A stretch of 64,000 nucleotides of DNA from Cunninghamia lanceolata (GCA_027924645.1 BSBN01000187.1:19176001-19240000); one strand, 5' to 3'. Counted from the stretch's first letter, positions 11,062-23,990 are shown. Translations and numbers: made by a program. The notes: generated from the letters alone by a model not told the origin.

Positions 11062-12569
11062 TTAGGCTAGATCACTCTTTTCCACATAACAAAATCTAGA
11101 AATCCTTACCTCTCTTGAAATCAACTCACATCTATAACCTTCACCTCCACTTTTCAAGTTGTATTTCACTATCTCATTTCTCTTTTTCTCAACCATTTGC
11201 TTTCCAAAATCATGGTCGCTGCCCTCATGAATACATGATATAAACATTGATAACCCACCACATTGTAAACATTTTTCATTTAAACAATCATTCTTGTAAA
11301 AAATGCAACCATCATCTCTAATACATAGAAATAAATCAAATAAGTCCCTAGATGACTTTGGTAGTTGAATTGCACCACACTCTTGTAACATTTCATTAGT
11401 GTGCAAAGTAGAATGAATATTGCATAATAATTCATGATACATAGAAAACTCTATATGGTATTTACAACATGTATTACAAATTTTAAGAGGAACACAATAA
11501 AATGGCTTACAAGATTCAAATGCTCTTTGTGAGATTGTCATACTTGGGTGTGTTTCACAATATTGTTTGTACAATGTTGTTTGGTTGTACATTCCAAGTA
11601 ATGTTCAGGATGTGGTGTGTGGTCTGTATCACCAATTCTTAACTTTAAAACATATTTTACATTCAGTGATACCCTAGAGTTAGTGTGCCAAAATCATTCA
11701 ATTTCATCCTTTGTGCTATTGATTAGCTTCTTATCAACTCATGGAAGCCTACCACTGAAAGCCCATGTATCATTTCCAAGAGGACTATCTAGTCTTGGTC
11801 TTAATGCTAGTGCTTTTGACAATGTTTTACAATTCAAGCTTAAGTCAACACAAGCTTGCCTCATTAATCAAGCCTTTCTTAATTGTTTTCTCACTATTGA
11901 GATTGTTATTACTCTACAAGCAACTCTTTTATCTTTCTCCTTGCTAGTCTTTCCAATAGAATTGAGTGCATTGAGAAGGCTTCTAACAATAATTTTATTC
12001 CGATCAAACACTTTGTTTACCCAAATCTTTAATTTTTTTAGTAAAGGTCTAATTTTGTACATCATTAGTAATTGCACAAAAGTTGGCATTGTTTGTTTAA
12101 TGTTTTATTCTCAAAGTATTCATTGAAAATTTTTGAAGCCCATAACCGAACCATTCGTGACGACCTCTTTCCTTCAAAGTTTTACATTATGTTCCCATCA
12201 ATTTCAAGTAACCATTTTGGAGTTCCTGGATGTTTTACAATTTCATCATGGTCATTCTCTTCTTGACAAATGTCCTCTCTTCTTATGCAATTTGGAGATA
12301 CAATCAATAGGTGTTTCATAACATTTTGTAACATTTTCATTTGCAATATCATGGTCAATTTCATTCTTATCTAGCATTTCATTGTATTCAACATTAACAC
12401 CTTCAATTTGCATGTCATTAGATGGTAAAGAAGGAGATTCACCTTGATGAGCATCCACCAAACTTAGTCTTCCAATCCTCTTCCTTACTCTATCATTTTC
12501 CCCGATTGCTTTAATTTCCTCCAATGTTACTTTCCTCCTTTTTGCTTTATGACAACTATTGCTCCCCAT
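11062..12569 (-). pseudogene. Transposase-like gene relic, copy A (5' part)
   Basis: Three reading-frame blocks in the same orientation (12569-12252, 12089-11868, 11592-11062) form one broken protein homologous to copy B at 55349-59857. Shared landmarks include an N-terminal Lys-rich start (MGSNSCHKAKRRK against MGNKKTGQNK in B), a WAFSGRLP/WAIMCRAP region, then K-x-RIG-x(3)-H, and CCKYHIEF against CCCYHIEF. Downstream it has C-x2-C type pairs (CLNEKCLQCGG). The part that in copy B carries the DFKENY and SDG...HGKG motifs is missing; the relic stops at 11062, next to gypsy LTR sequence. Several stops and frameshifts make it non-functional. Unlike copy B, no intron separates the N-terminal exon. 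A palindrome array lies 180 bp upstream of its ATG. The function is inferred only from copy B. Confidence 0.7.
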
Positions 12570-12748
12570 TAGAGGAACAAAAATATCACGCTAATGATTG
12601 AAACAAGAAAATTATATGTCCAAAAGTGTATAACAGTGTTTTTTGACTGTAACAAGTAAAAATCACAGGTTTCTTGATAGTAGAGGGTCTGTGGGCGCCA
12701 TTGTCGGGCCCAACAATATTATTTTTGCCTTTTTTTGGCTTTTAGGTA

Positions 12749-12912
12749 ACAGATATCCATTTTCAAAAATGGATATCTATTTTAAAAAATGGATATCCAT
12801 TCCCAAAATAGATATCCATTACCTAAAACCCAATTCTTTGGGCAACGAATATCTAGGTAATGGATATCTGTTCTACAAAATAGATATTTATCCTAGAAAA
12901 TGGATATCCGCT
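12749..12912. repeat. Array of GATATC palindromes upstream of copy A
   Basis: About eight copies of the perfect 12-base palindrome ATGGATATCCAT or near variants lie in 164 bp, for example at 12751, 12769, 12789, 12808, 12861 and 12899. They are separated by A- or T-rich spacers of 8-20 bp. Outer words TTAGGTAAC and ATTACCTAA give a larger inverted symmetry around 12743-12832. The array starts 180 bp upstream of the copy A start codon at 12569. Confidence 0.85.
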
Positions 12913-13227
12913 TTTCCTATATTATTAAATTGAGGCAAAGTTTAAGAAGTGAAAGAGATCTAAATTGAGAAGTAACTTGGTGGACCTTGTCAACAAGATG
13001 ATGACCAAATGATTGATTGCCAAAGGTAGAGTTATAGTTCCTAGATTAGACTTTAGAGAGACTTTGGGAGAAACTAGAGGAAAAAAGAATGAGAAAGGAG
13101 GAGTTGACAAAGTCATTAGGAGGCATGACCCTTTGAACTAATCTCCTAGTAAAGAAAATGGGAGTTCACAAGGAATTAGAAATCCATTTGCGATAAGGGT
13201 ATTTAGTAGAAAGAGGTGCCAAAGAGT
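12913..13227. other. No gene seen
   Basis: AT-rich sequence rich in GAGAAA/AGGAGG words. A short open frame on either strand has no recognisable content. Confidence 0.5.
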
Positions 13228-13593
13228 AAGTTGATTTTTGGTGACACAACCAACATTAGGTAAAGAGGAGGAATAGTTTCCCTATAAGAAACATGTGATT
13301 TTCCATAGGACAATGGATTTGTCTCTAGATAATTGACTCTGAATAGTTGGAGAGTGAGATTTCATGAATGGAGTGTCATTGATTAAGAAAATATATTGGT
13401 TTGATGTTGATGTGGAAAATTTGAAAATAATTTTTTAAGTAGATAAATGATGATCTTTAGAATAATGACCTAATAGGGTTTAGATTATATGGCTCAAGGA
13501 TCAATAAGAAATAAGGTGATGAACAAAACAAAAGGACTTATGTGTGGTTGAAAGAAGAGGATGTGATCTTCATTAAGGATTAGGAACTTTAGA
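13228..13593 (+). repeat. Dispersed repeat, copy 1
   Basis: About 370 bases from GATTTTTGGTGACACAACC to the region around ATCTTCATTAAGGATTAGGA closely match 19748-20113 in the same orientation (by eye about 85-90%). Flanks differ on both sides. There are hints of decayed coding sequence (VWLKEEDVIFIKD) but no frame is open and the family is not recognised. Confidence 0.8.
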
Positions 13594-15629
13594 AGTGATA
13601 CCTGAAGAAGGAGATACATTGGAGGATTGTGATCTCTAGATTGTTCCCATAGAAGGAGCAACTAAGTTGAAGGAACAACTTTCCATGGAATGTGTCTATG
13701 GATTGTCATAGCCTTAGGAAGGCAATAGTTCTAACTTCATAGTTGAAAACACATTTTTATAAGAGTTGAGTGGTGTTAGCCTCGTTTTCAACAGCTTCCA
13801 AATTTAAACTTTCTGTCTCAAAATGACAAATCTAACCATGCTTTGAACCCTTTCTCCAGAGTCACCTTTCGATTGCAAAACACCAGTGTCACATTTTTCC
13901 TGCATGAGTCATTGAGATAACTTATTTCTGAGATGTCACAATTTATTTCCCTACATTAAACTTTGCACAACAACATCATTTTGGAGCAGAGATACTCATC
14001 ATTTCACTGAGTTTCTCGAGCACACTTGTCCAGTTTGCGGCGTTTTATGAAAACAATTAAATATTGGAAATATGTGACAGATGGTACGAAATATTTTTTT
14101 ATGGTAGTGTTCGTGACTCCATTTCACCTAATGTGGCAACTTTTCGGGTTAAGAAGTCTTATGGTTTGAGAGATTTTAAACTTTCAATTTTTCGGCGGAC
14201 GGTTGGCAGAATCAATAAAATTGTGGTTTCTGTAAGGGATGGAGAAAAATTGTTTGGTACAGAGATTTATAATGATAAAATGGATAATGTGTCAAGATTT
14301 CATGACAATCTAACATTCCAGTTGAAAGTTATACACTTTTCGCCATTTATCGCGCCTGCACAGTTCGCAAGTTGCAAATTCGCTTAATTTGAAAAGGCAT
14401 CACCTGTGAATTTGGCTAAGTGGAGAGTTTGCTTTCATAAAAGAAGTTATTTTTGGCCTCCTTGAGAAAAAATGAAAATTCATGTCAACTTGCAATTTTG
14501 GCAAACCTCGCGTCAACTTTTGAATTCCGCTAAGTTGGGTCGGCTTTCAAATTCGGCTAAGTGAACATCTACTTTCACTTTTGGGAAAGTAGGGGTGTAC
14601 TTTCAGTTTGCACTAACTTGATACAACATGAGGTTTTGAAAAGTTAAAACTTTTGAATTGGTAGTTATTTCACGAAATTTTGGCAAAAGCACAAGTGACA
14701 AGTTGTAACTAAGTTATGAAAACTTCTCAAAGAGCCGATGAAAAGTAGTTATTATAACTACTCAAATAACTTGCAATTCTTGCAAAACTGATTCATTGAA
14801 AAGATTTTAGAATGTTTTGCAAGAAAATATTTGCAGCTTCATCCTTGCCTATGCAAATGGAAGAGGGTTTGGTAGATGTATTTGTCACTAAGCTGGCCAT
14901 AGCTATACAAAAGACCATCAAAATATAATCATTGCAGGTTTTTGGCCACCATCATTGCACGATATGTAGCAAATGGATTTGTTGAATCTTTAGTATAAAG
15001 ACATCCACGACCTTAGCTAGCAATCTCCTAGCCCCATTTGTGTTCAGTGGAAGAACGACGTTTGGTCTCATCAGAGGCATTGACGGCCTGTGTGGGCAAC
15101 CCCACAAACTCCCCTCTATATTGCATATGGCATTCCCCTAGCTTGGTGTGAAAACTTGTGTGCTTAGCATGGAAACACCGCCTATAAAGAGGTGCCAACT
15201 CTCAGCTGGCTAAAGATTTTGTTGTTTCATTTCTGGGTGATCTATGTTTGAATGGTTGTAGGTCTAGCCGCCATTGTGGAGCTCTCATGCTCTGGTTCAC
15301 AGAATCTTTAACTTCCATCGATGCCATATGGAGTCTTTGCCTTAGTTTCATAATCTGGTAGCATTTGACTCACATTCAATGTGATGGTTTCAATCCCTTG
15401 CTCAAGAGAAATGCTTGGTAAGACGTTGATGCGACAGGTAGACAAGGATGGAAGCCCTCAAAGGGCCGACTCACCTTAACGCACCTGCACATTTTTTTCG
15501 CTGTGTATTACTTGTAGGGGTTTTATTCCCACATTGCTCACATATTGAAAGAGACCTGCAGTATTTGGATGGCCAGACATTCATTGGAGCTTCAATTTTG
15601 AACAAAAGTGTGCCTCAAAGACTTGCAGT
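13594..15629. other. No recognised gene; short open frame 14064-14387
   Basis: Mostly AT-rich single-copy-looking DNA. A 107-codon + strand frame at 14064-14387 matches nothing I know and has no clear context. The words AATTTGGCTAAGTGGA and AAATTCGGCTAAGTGAA recur around 14408 and 14550, suggesting an old local duplication. Confidence 0.4.
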
Positions 15630-17330
15630 TTTATGATATTATTGTTGAAAATTTTCTGGCAGACACACATGCAGAATGTAGAAGCATAAACTTGGCGCAT
15701 GATGTTTTTAATAGCCACCTCAAAAATCAGATCTAATGGAATACAATGCATGTACGATTCGCACAAAATGAGTTTGCTGAAAGAAACTTTAGACACTTTC
15801 AATTAAACGCCATCAAAAATGGAGATTGAATGAAGATTTTCATCAGATCTTGTAGTTGCAATTGCCCTGGTTGACATCTATGTAAAATGTGGAAGCATAT
15901 AGAATGCACGTAAACTGTTTGATAGAACACCTCATTAAAGCTATTTAGCAGAAGAGCTTTCTATGTGAACATTATACTTCTCAGAAAAATCCACCGCATG
16001 GCTGCAGAAAAAGAGGTATTCACGCCAGAAAAATTTCTAAACTCATGGGTTGTCCCTATCAACATATTCCACAAGATTCTAGTTGATGGAATGCAATTGG
16101 TGGGTGTAAAACTAAATTTCACAAAGGAGGTGAAGCTAAATTCTACGACCTCTGCCGGCGTCCTCTTGACCCCTTGCCAAATCATGAGCTCAAACGAAGG
16201 GTTTGTTAGAAATCACAGATGAAAAATGCTCTGGTATACATGCATGTAAAATGTGAAACCACAAACAAGGTGCATTGAACTGTTCGACAGAATGCCTCGA
16301 TGGAATGCAATGATAACGGGATGTGCACAAAATAGTTTTGTTACGAACTTCGAAGTAAATGCAATTAGCTGGCGTAATACCACGCCCCTCACCTTTGCTA
16401 AATGTGGTTTTATGAGCAAGGGCGCGTAAGGATTTTGACAAAACATCTCAAAGAAATGTCATCTCAACGGTGTTGATATTCATCAAAGCATTATGAAAAG
16501 TGGATTTTTGTCAAATTTCGTAATTGTAAATTACCTCGTAGATGTGTATTCAAAATGTGTGAGCATGGACAAAGCACTAAGCTATTTAAAAGCATGCCTC
16601 AGAGAAATTTGGCCAAATGGAATGTAATAATTGCAGAATCTGCACATAAGGGATTTCTTGAGAAGGCTTTAGAAACTTTCGTAACAAATACAATTTGCAG
16701 ATGCAAAGCTAAATTCCACATCCTTTGCCAGCATTCTCGTGGTAAGGTGCATTCTCTTGTGCATAAGACGGCTCAAGCATTCATCATGCATTGATAAAGT
16801 ATTGTGATTTCAAGACTATCGTTCTCAATGAAAGATTATACTCTATGGGGCATCACCACTCAAGATTTCAAGCCTGTTGAGACATGGCCAACAGTGGAGG
16901 TAGCGATCCCAGAGATACAGCGTGCAACTGGTAGAACCATGGGCTGAGATGGGCAAGCGCTTCAAATGTGGTTGGTGTTTACAAGTGATTGAGTTTCCTT
17001 GGATGTGGCTTGATCTACGATAGACAGTTTATGGTTGTATTTGAATTCTACTTCTAACATGCACACTTTCTATGGTCATGGCAGTTTGTTAGTGTTTTAA
17101 AATGGTTTTTGAATTCTTCCTTGTAACAAACTCCCTTTTGACCAGACCGATGGTTTAACGGGCTCCTTGTTCAGTTGATGCCAAAATAGGAGTTTTCAAA
17201 CAACAAAGCAAATATTTGTCAGATGTTGTAGTTGCTAGTTCCCAAATGCACATGTATGCAAAATGCAGAAGGTTAGAGAAGGCACGAAAATTGTTTGACA
17301 CAATGCCTCAGAGAAATGGGTTGCTCTTAA
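15630..17330 (+). pseudogene. Pentatricopeptide repeat (PPR) gene relic
   Basis: PPR proteins bind organellar RNA through tandem helical repeats. Successive degraded repeats are visible in different frames. Near 15846 a frame reads SSDLVVAIALVDIYVKCGSI, then a stop, then NARKLFDRTP. Near 16290 it reads ELFDRMPRWNAMITGCAQN. Near 16490 it reads GFLSNFVIVNYLVDVYSKC, followed by KLFKSMPQRNLAKWNVIIAE. Near 17216 it reads SDVVVASSQMHMYAKC, followed by ARKLFDTMPQRN. These are classic plant P/L/S-type motifs (MYAKCG, LFDxMPQRN, NAMIAGYAQ). Stops and frameshifts in every unit and missing stretches between them make it non-functional. No organelle targeting peptide can be placed. It is probably a decayed copy of a large family. 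Confidence 0.8.
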
Positions 17331-17704
17331 CTATCATCCACTTCAGCAGTCAAAGGACAATTTTGGCCAATAAAAATAGAACAAATATTTACCACTTTTG
17401 ATTGTGAATGAAGTGTAAAATTGCTATTGGCTGTTTTACCATTAAAATGGATGATATTTAAATTAGAGTGAGAGAAATGTGGTGTCACAAACTCAGATGA
17501 TTGAAGGATTTTCACAAAATGGGTTTGGATCCAAGTCGACAGGAATCTAAGAAAGTCAAGACAAAGAATGTAGGTTCTATCAAAACAAGAGCATACTCAG
17601 AAATATTACTATTAAAAAGACCCTCCATCTTATGTTTGTAGGAGTTCTGGATTCCAAATGAGGACCTTGTGGATGAGTATGAAAAGTGATTCTAATATAC
17701 CAAT

Positions 17705-18050
17705 ATGAGATCTACAAACTTGGACATTCTTAAGTTGCTCATAGATTGTGACATTAAGGATTATTATACACTAGAAAACTTCCATCATGTTGTTCAACAA
17801 TTAAGTCTTATAGAACAATTTTCAGAGGGTTATACAAACAAAAAGATTGAAGAACTAACAGTCACTGACTTTGATAGATAAAGACATAAAATCTATCTAG
17901 AGGCTCTAGATAAACAATGTTGGGATCCAAAAAGGAGATGATAAAGATGCTTAGCAGCTAGAGTTGGAAGTATATGTCCTTGAAGGCCAAGATGCTAGTA
18001 AACAGATGATTCAAAGATTGGAAGAAGACACACTGTCTGCCTTAACAACC
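17705..18050 (+). pseudogene. Unidentified coding-like remnant
   Basis: A 59-codon open frame from ATG 17705 (beginning MRSTNLDILKLLIDCDIKDY) ends at a TAA. The reading continues as coding-like sequence, with another Glu/Gln-rich piece (QMIQRLEEDTLSALTTQ) near 17990-18050 in a different frame. The composition is protein-like, but I do not recognise the family. Confidence 0.3.
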
Positions 18051-18099
18051 CAATAACTTGTTCCTTTCTTCAAAGTTTTGAGTTTTCGAGTTGTCATAT

Positions 18100-18960
18100 T
18101 GTGAAAGTGATTTATGTCATATATTGTAATCGAAAGTTAGAAAGAAGACTTTATTTTTAAAACTTTGAGAAAAGCCTAACTTAAATAAAGTGTGCTTCTA
18201 TTTTCAAAAATATTTTGGAAGTAGTTAAAAGGTAGTTACTTGAAGTGGTTAGGAAGTAGTTACAAGTTGGTTATTAGGTGGTTATGCGGAAAAGTCTATA
18301 TATACTGGACTTCACATTGTAAAAATGGGGGGACTCTTTAGAGAGAACTTTTGTAGGGGGAACTTATGAATAAACTTCTTGGAACATTTTTGGTTCTACA
18401 CATTGTATAGTCTACTTTTGGAATTGTATAATTTCGAAAAGATAATGAAGAATGCATTTTCAGTTCATATGTTCTTGATGTATTTCTGAGTTATGATTAC
18501 TAGTTTCTCGTATGTCAAATTGGTGATCTTTCTATGTATTTGTGTGAATCAAAGTTATCCATTAAAGCATGCAATTGGGGTGATAAAGCACAATCATGTC
18601 TCGGTATCCTAATTTGAAAGTGTTTAGATAAGTTATCTCTTCATATGTTGAGATTTGCCATCTTTCTTCATCATTATTGCATATATGTCATGAGATCCAT
18701 CATAGAGTTTAGGAAAGTGGTTTCTAGCTTTGTGGTGAAACCCCCTCGTACTTTTCAATAAGATTGTGAAACTCCTATTGGTTTTCGTACGTCTACCACA
18801 AGGGTTTCTACATGCCCATTTCTCATGTTATTTTCTTTTTCTTCCTTTTTCTACTATCAGGATAAAAGTACCCAAAAACCACAAATACCCTATCATACGA
18901 GGGAGCTGCCCTTCTCAAACGCAGAGGAAAGTTGTTAGTCCAGTAACAACTTCTCCAACG
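18100..18960 (+). repeat. Possible LTR with TATA box near 18296
   Basis: GTAGTTA words repeat at 18217-18260. They are followed by TCTATATATACTGG (about 18294-18307), a G-rich stretch and GAATAAAC near 18368, the usual order of promoter and polyadenylation signals in a plant LTR. No matching second LTR or TG...CA border was found, so this is tentative. Confidence 0.3.
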
Positions 18961-19747
18961 GTTGGGACTATTTAGTCACCGCTCTAAGGGCAACGAGTCA
19001 TTTTTAAAAGTTATTTCACGGTGACAAATCTGTTTACCAACAAATTTTTGGCAACTCTAGGATTGTAGATATATGCTTTTCAAAAAAGTAGACAAGTTAC
19101 ATGATTTGTCATAGGGTGTCATCTCAAGTGAAGATACTAAGTTCTTGTGCCATGGTTAACATATAAATTGAGGAGTGATCATGCATATTATGGTAGTAGC
19201 TTGGTGCGAACCAAAAATCCAAAGGATGGATCTAGAGGAAGAACACCATTCCATACGACTATTGGAGACATTGCCAAGGTTGTTGATGGCACACTAGAGA
19301 TTTCAAGTGACAAAGACACTAGTGTAATCTATGAAATTTTTATAGGGATCATATAGAATATTATGTACAATATACATATCAAGGAATGCATCATGATATT
19401 TGGTATGGGTATGTGAGACTAGTAGAGTTTCTTGGTTGGAAGAGGCCAAGTGTAAGAAAGAAGAGGAATTTTACCAAGGTGTAGATGGACTAGAAATTCT
19501 AGATTAGAGGATATTGACATAGTCTATGATGACACTTGAAAGGATAAAAGACTATAGCATGGGAAATAGGTGGATAAAAGATGTAGGAACCAATAAAAAA
19601 GAAAATCTATGAGGTTGTGGTCAACACACAATGGACATAGACCCATCAAAGGATGTAAGGGTAGGACTTGGCAAGAGAGGTAACAAAAAATGGCCATAAG
19701 AAGAAGATGTAGATTGAAGGGAATAATGGCATATTTTGTGCTTATAG

Positions 19748-20113
19748 ATTTTTGGTGACTAAACCAACATTAAGTAAAGAGGAGGAATGGTTTCCCTATA
19801 AGAAACAGGTGATTGTTCCATGGAACAATGGAGTTGTGGCTAGATAATCGACTCTAAATAGTTGGAGAGTGAAATGCCATGAATGGAGTGTCATTGATTA
19901 AGGAAATATATTGATTTGACATTGATGTGCAAAATTTAAAAATGAGTTTTTGAGTAGATCAATGATGCTCAAGAGAATAATGACCTAATAGGGTTTAGTT
20001 TATAAGGCTCAAGGATCAAAAAGAAATAAGGTGGTGAACAAAATTCCAAAGGACTTATATGTGGTTGAAAGAAGAGGATGTGATCTTCATTAAGGATTGG
20101 GAACTTTAGAACT
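19748..20113 (+). repeat. Dispersed repeat, copy 2
   Basis: Second copy of the repeat at 13228-13593, same orientation, with different flanks. It ends abruptly at GGAACTTTAGAA. Confidence 0.8.
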
Positions 20114-20839
20114 TTACAAGTTTCACCCTCTTCTTCTGACTTCACCCTCCGTGTTGACAACTTTTTTTTTTCAAATTTGACAAAACAAAAAGGGTTTATT
20201 GAAGAAATTGTCATCTTTCTAAAAATATAAGATTTTCTTTCAATTATCTTATTATTAAACAATTATTAATAATTTTCTATTTAGAGTGTCTGAAATCCTG
20301 ATGGACACACTAATTGAAAAACATTCATAACTTTCAAACCATTTCACCTTTTTCAAATCCAAAAGATGTGTCACACTCTATGCTTTTCTGGCTATAAGTT
20401 TAAAAAAATGAATTCTAATTTTTTTGATCAAGTTAGGTTGGCTAAAAATTTACTTTTTAGTTTTTAAAAAAAGTCACAGTAAAAAAATCATAACTAATAT
20501 TTTATTGGAAAAAATTTTAAAAAAATATGCGTCACATCTGGGCATGAGTCCTTTACTTATTTTTAAAGATTCAAAAAAAATATTTTTTTGTTCATACTTA
20601 GGTTGGCTAGAATGACACCCACTTTTTATTTTTTCTAAAAAATTTAATAGTTGTTCATTGAAATATTCATTTTTCACCAAGTAAATTTAGTTTTTTTTTT
20701 GAAAAAAAAAGTAGCCCATAAACTAGATTCAATTCTCTACAAATTTTATTCTTACATATTTTTCAAATTGTGTAGATAATCCATTCAAATTTTTACATGA
20801 ACTTGATTAAGTATGTTCTTTAGTATTTTCATTGCCACT
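20114..20839. other. AT-rich DNA, nothing recognised
   Basis: Long A and T runs and no credible open frame. TTTTTGATCAAGTTAGGTTGGC and TTCATACTTAGGTTGGC-type words repeat near 20421 and 20590. Confidence 0.5.
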
Positions 20840-22430
20840 TAGAGGTATTGTTTGGCCCATCATGATCTTGCACTTACTCATTTACTGGCCTCAGTAATTA
20901 ATTAGTTACCGGCAGGTTGTTACGGAGTTACTTTTATTGCTCAAGGAATCTCGATAAATGAGATGAGGTGGAGAATCTTGGTGCCCATCTTTGGGAGGTG
21001 TATTTTTGGACTATTATGACACATGCCATAAGTTTGTAAGAGTATCTATGACAACTTACAACTATCATAAGGTGTAAGAGATTCGATGACATCATATGAC
21101 AACAATTATTGTCTTGTAATACATATTCTTGGTTCTAGGCGTCCATATTGGGAAGATGCCTATGATAGGTGTAAGAGAATTTGTAAGAAGATGACTTTGG
21201 TGTTTCCCAAGATAGGAACATTAGATTTTGTCCCGCTCCCATGAATTTGTTTGTTGGGTACTCATTTTGTATAAATATAAGACTTGAGAGTGAAGGTTGT
21301 GAGTAAGAGTAAGAGTTGTTTTGTACACAAGTGCTGCTGGATTGAAGTCTGAAGAGGAGATTGGAAGGATTGTATTGTAGTCTCTATTTTGAAGAATAAT
21401 ACAACTTGGGTCTCTCTTCTTGGTGAAGTTTTTTCCTGCAAGGGTTTCTCCACGTAAATATTGTGTCATGTGTTTGATTTTCTACTCCATTGTTACCTTG
21501 TGTTATGAGATCTTGCATTCTTATGTTGCTGATTTGTGCCTCTTTATTTTTGATAAAGTAAGCAACAAAAAAGGGTGTCGATCCCATTACACAACAGCCA
21601 CAGAGGCACAATACAAAGCAAACAAGGGCAAAACCCTTAACAAACAAGAGCCCCTAGGGCTCGACAGAACATGCCTAAATAGGCCACACACAAAATAAAA
21701 ACAAGACAGGAACAATTGATGAACAGTTGTCGACCAACAGACAAGGACCAGACAACTCCAAAACCTAAGGGGACAAATCTAACTCCCTTAACTCTAGGCC
21801 GCGAAGCAGCGACAAATTTGGGAAGTCCCTTCTTCTTTCTCTGAACAATAGACCAAGAAGACTTGGAATCAAAGTCCACTGAGCGAGGTGAGAGGAGCGA
21901 ATCCTCAACAACCACCATGGGCAATGAGCCATCATGCAGTGACGGAGCTGACAGCATAGAAGAGGAGTTAGGAGCAATCACAGGACTAGTAGGGGAGATC
22001 AACGAGGTTCAGACAGGCTCTACTTGAAGAGTGACAGTAGTTTGAGGGATCAATGGTTCTGCAGAAGGGTTAACTAGAAGAGGATCTTGGGGAGACTTAG
22101 ACTCATGGAATGATTCAACCAAGGAAGGAACATCCTCCTTGGAGGAACCATCAGAAGAGGGAGTGCCCACTGTGAGATGTTCAGTGAGAGCGTCATTCCA
22201 CTAGGTTGCCGTGTCCTCTTTGTTGCTGCTATCTTATGGTGATGTTATTGTTGTTTTAAGTTCATTTAAGGTGGTTATATCAATCATGTTAAAGTGGTCA
22301 ATTTTAGCATCATAAAGAAGTTGAATCTCTTCATGGTATTTCAAGGATTAAGAAAACTTAATTTTCATATTTGCATACAATTTTCAGATTTCTATTTTGT
22401 AGTAGTCAAAGCCTTGTAATTGGTATCATG
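20840..22430 (+). repeat. Decayed Ty1/copia-like LTR, split by a LINE
   Basis: The order of signals fits a copia LTR: TATAAATATAAG near 21269, AATAATACAAC near 21392, then the characteristic GCAAGGGTTTCTCCACGTAAAT ending just before 21461. The LTR is interrupted by a LINE at about 21546-22210. Past the LINE, TTGGTATCATG at 22420-22430 matches the first eight bases of the usual copia initiator-tRNA-Met primer binding site (TGGTATCA). No coding region follows. The left border is uncertain. Confidence 0.45.
21546..22210 (-). mobile_element. 5'-truncated LINE, 3' end at 21546
   Basis: On the minus strand the insert ends in CTTTATCAAAAATAAA, the A-rich tail type of plant L1 LINEs, preceded by the repeated GTTAAGGGTTTTGCCCTTG 3' UTR style. 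Upstream it encodes a decayed Ser/Pro-rich stretch and WSIVQRKKKG. Flanking words GTGCCTCTTT (about 21536) and GTGTCCTCTTT (about 22211) may be a decayed target duplication. Confidence 0.6.
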
Positions 22431-23124
22431 TCTTGGTGATTTGATGATTAAAAATTAGATTAGAGATTGTTCATTTATTCCAACATTTGAGGCATATGAA
22501 TACAATATAAAAGAAAATAAAAATAAATGCCTTAATTTATTCAAACTATATAAAATATTATATGCCTAGAAAGATAAAATGTAGTTTGACATTCTTGTGG
22601 TGATTTCATGGAATTTCATTGTAAAATGTGTAAAGCTAATGAGTATAAATTTTGAATATGTTATTTTATGTTGAAAACATGGATTTGAGAGCCAAAATGG
22701 AGGTCCAATCCTAATAGGCAAGATTTTTATAAATTTGAATTATAGCGTGCATAATGGGCAAGTGTTATTTAAAGCACAGAAAAGAACTGAAAGTTCAATA
22801 TAATGTGTATTTGTTATGGCTTGGTAAATGTCAAGCCATAATGCCTAAGTTTTAAGGCTCGGTCACATTTAACAAAACATGCATATTATAGCTAAAAATG
22901 CACTTTTGGCCACTTTTTGTCCCCTATTTCCATACACATATCCGCCATTATCTTGTATGCCAAAGGTCTCAAGTTGTATGTCTAAGACTCATATTTAAGG
23001 ACATCATCCTAGGTCATTTTGATTGTTAAGGAGATCATCAATTATTAGTTGCTTATATTTTTTACTCAATCATAGAAAATTCAATCTTGATATCGGTCTT
23101 AGATTAGTCTTAGATGTATTAGCA

Positions 23125-23157
<33 letters not shown>

Positions 23158-23559
23158 GGAAGGAAAAAGCATCCAAGGATAGACTTGCATGCACAGCCTA
23201 GTCCCAAGCCTTTGAAATGTCAAAATGCATCTCTCAGAAGTCTCCCATCACAACATCTTAGCCATTCAAAACTATAAAAAATGACATCATACTCTAAACC
23301 AAATAAACTTTCTATTTTCATCTCATTCATTTCAATTATCTCTATCTCAATCTACTAAATCTATATTAACATATTTATTATTCTCAACTCCTTTTTAAAA
23401 ATTGACTTAAAAACTTATTCTAATTTTATTTTGTCCAATAAATTTTTGTAAATAAGATCGTTTTATTTCCCTATAGAAACATAAACTACCTGTAATGCCA
23501 AGAGAACCATTCAACTATCTTTTCACTTACTGTTTTTTTTAATACCACATGCAGGTCGG
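22431..23559. other. No gene; hairpin and TC microsatellite
   Basis: AT-rich DNA. A perfect 10-base inverted repeat with an 8-base loop, TTATGGCTTG / CAAGCCATAA, lies at 22814-22841. A TC dinucleotide run with one interruption occupies 23125-23157. Confidence 0.6.
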
Positions 23560-23990
23560 CTCTATATGTAGATTCGAACACCCAGATGAGGAAAACCTAT
23601 AAAAGGAAAGATGAATCAATCGAGACAAACACAAGCAAGTGGTTTTAATTGCCCATTATAATTCCAATCTTCCAAGAAAACAAAACAAAAACAGGATCCA
23701 AGCGATTCCCACAAGCAAATTTATCATTCCATTCTTCAACGTTTACTCTTCGCCAGCCTTGGAACTGCGAATTTTTCTGTTACACATCCTTCGCCACTGT
23801 AAGAAACAATCCAATATTTTTTTCTATCATTTCTATTGATCTTCCAAATGGTGAAATATGTGTCGTATGTCTGTCAAAAGCTTTTTTGGATCAATAGTTT
23901 ACCGTAATTGATATGATGATTTAAGCTGTTTGTTTTTTAACTGGTGTGACTGGTGCCACTATTTTGCTCAATAAATTTAGGTGTGGGTGT
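23560..23990 (+). promoter_or_regulatory. Promoter-like block resembling the TFIIF-alpha 5' region
   Basis: CCTATAAAAGGAAAG near 23597 is a TATA-type motif. The following transcribed-like stretch shares words in order with 31129-31580: CAAGCGATTCCCACAAG against CAAGCGCTTCCTACAAT, then AACTGGTGTGACTGGTGCCAC against GAGTTGGTGTAGCTGGTCTGC, then CAATAAATTT against AAATAAATTC. It may be an old duplicate of the TFIIF-alpha promoter and 5' UTR, or chance. No downstream gene is attached. Confidence 0.3.

Noticed and set aside
11617..12126. 169-codon + strand frame
   Set aside because: Antisense to the homologous blocks of transposase-like copy A, which explain the openness.
12749..12912. CRISPR-like appearance of the palindrome array
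   Set aside because: Units are variable, spacers are short and unequal, and the DNA is plant nuclear.
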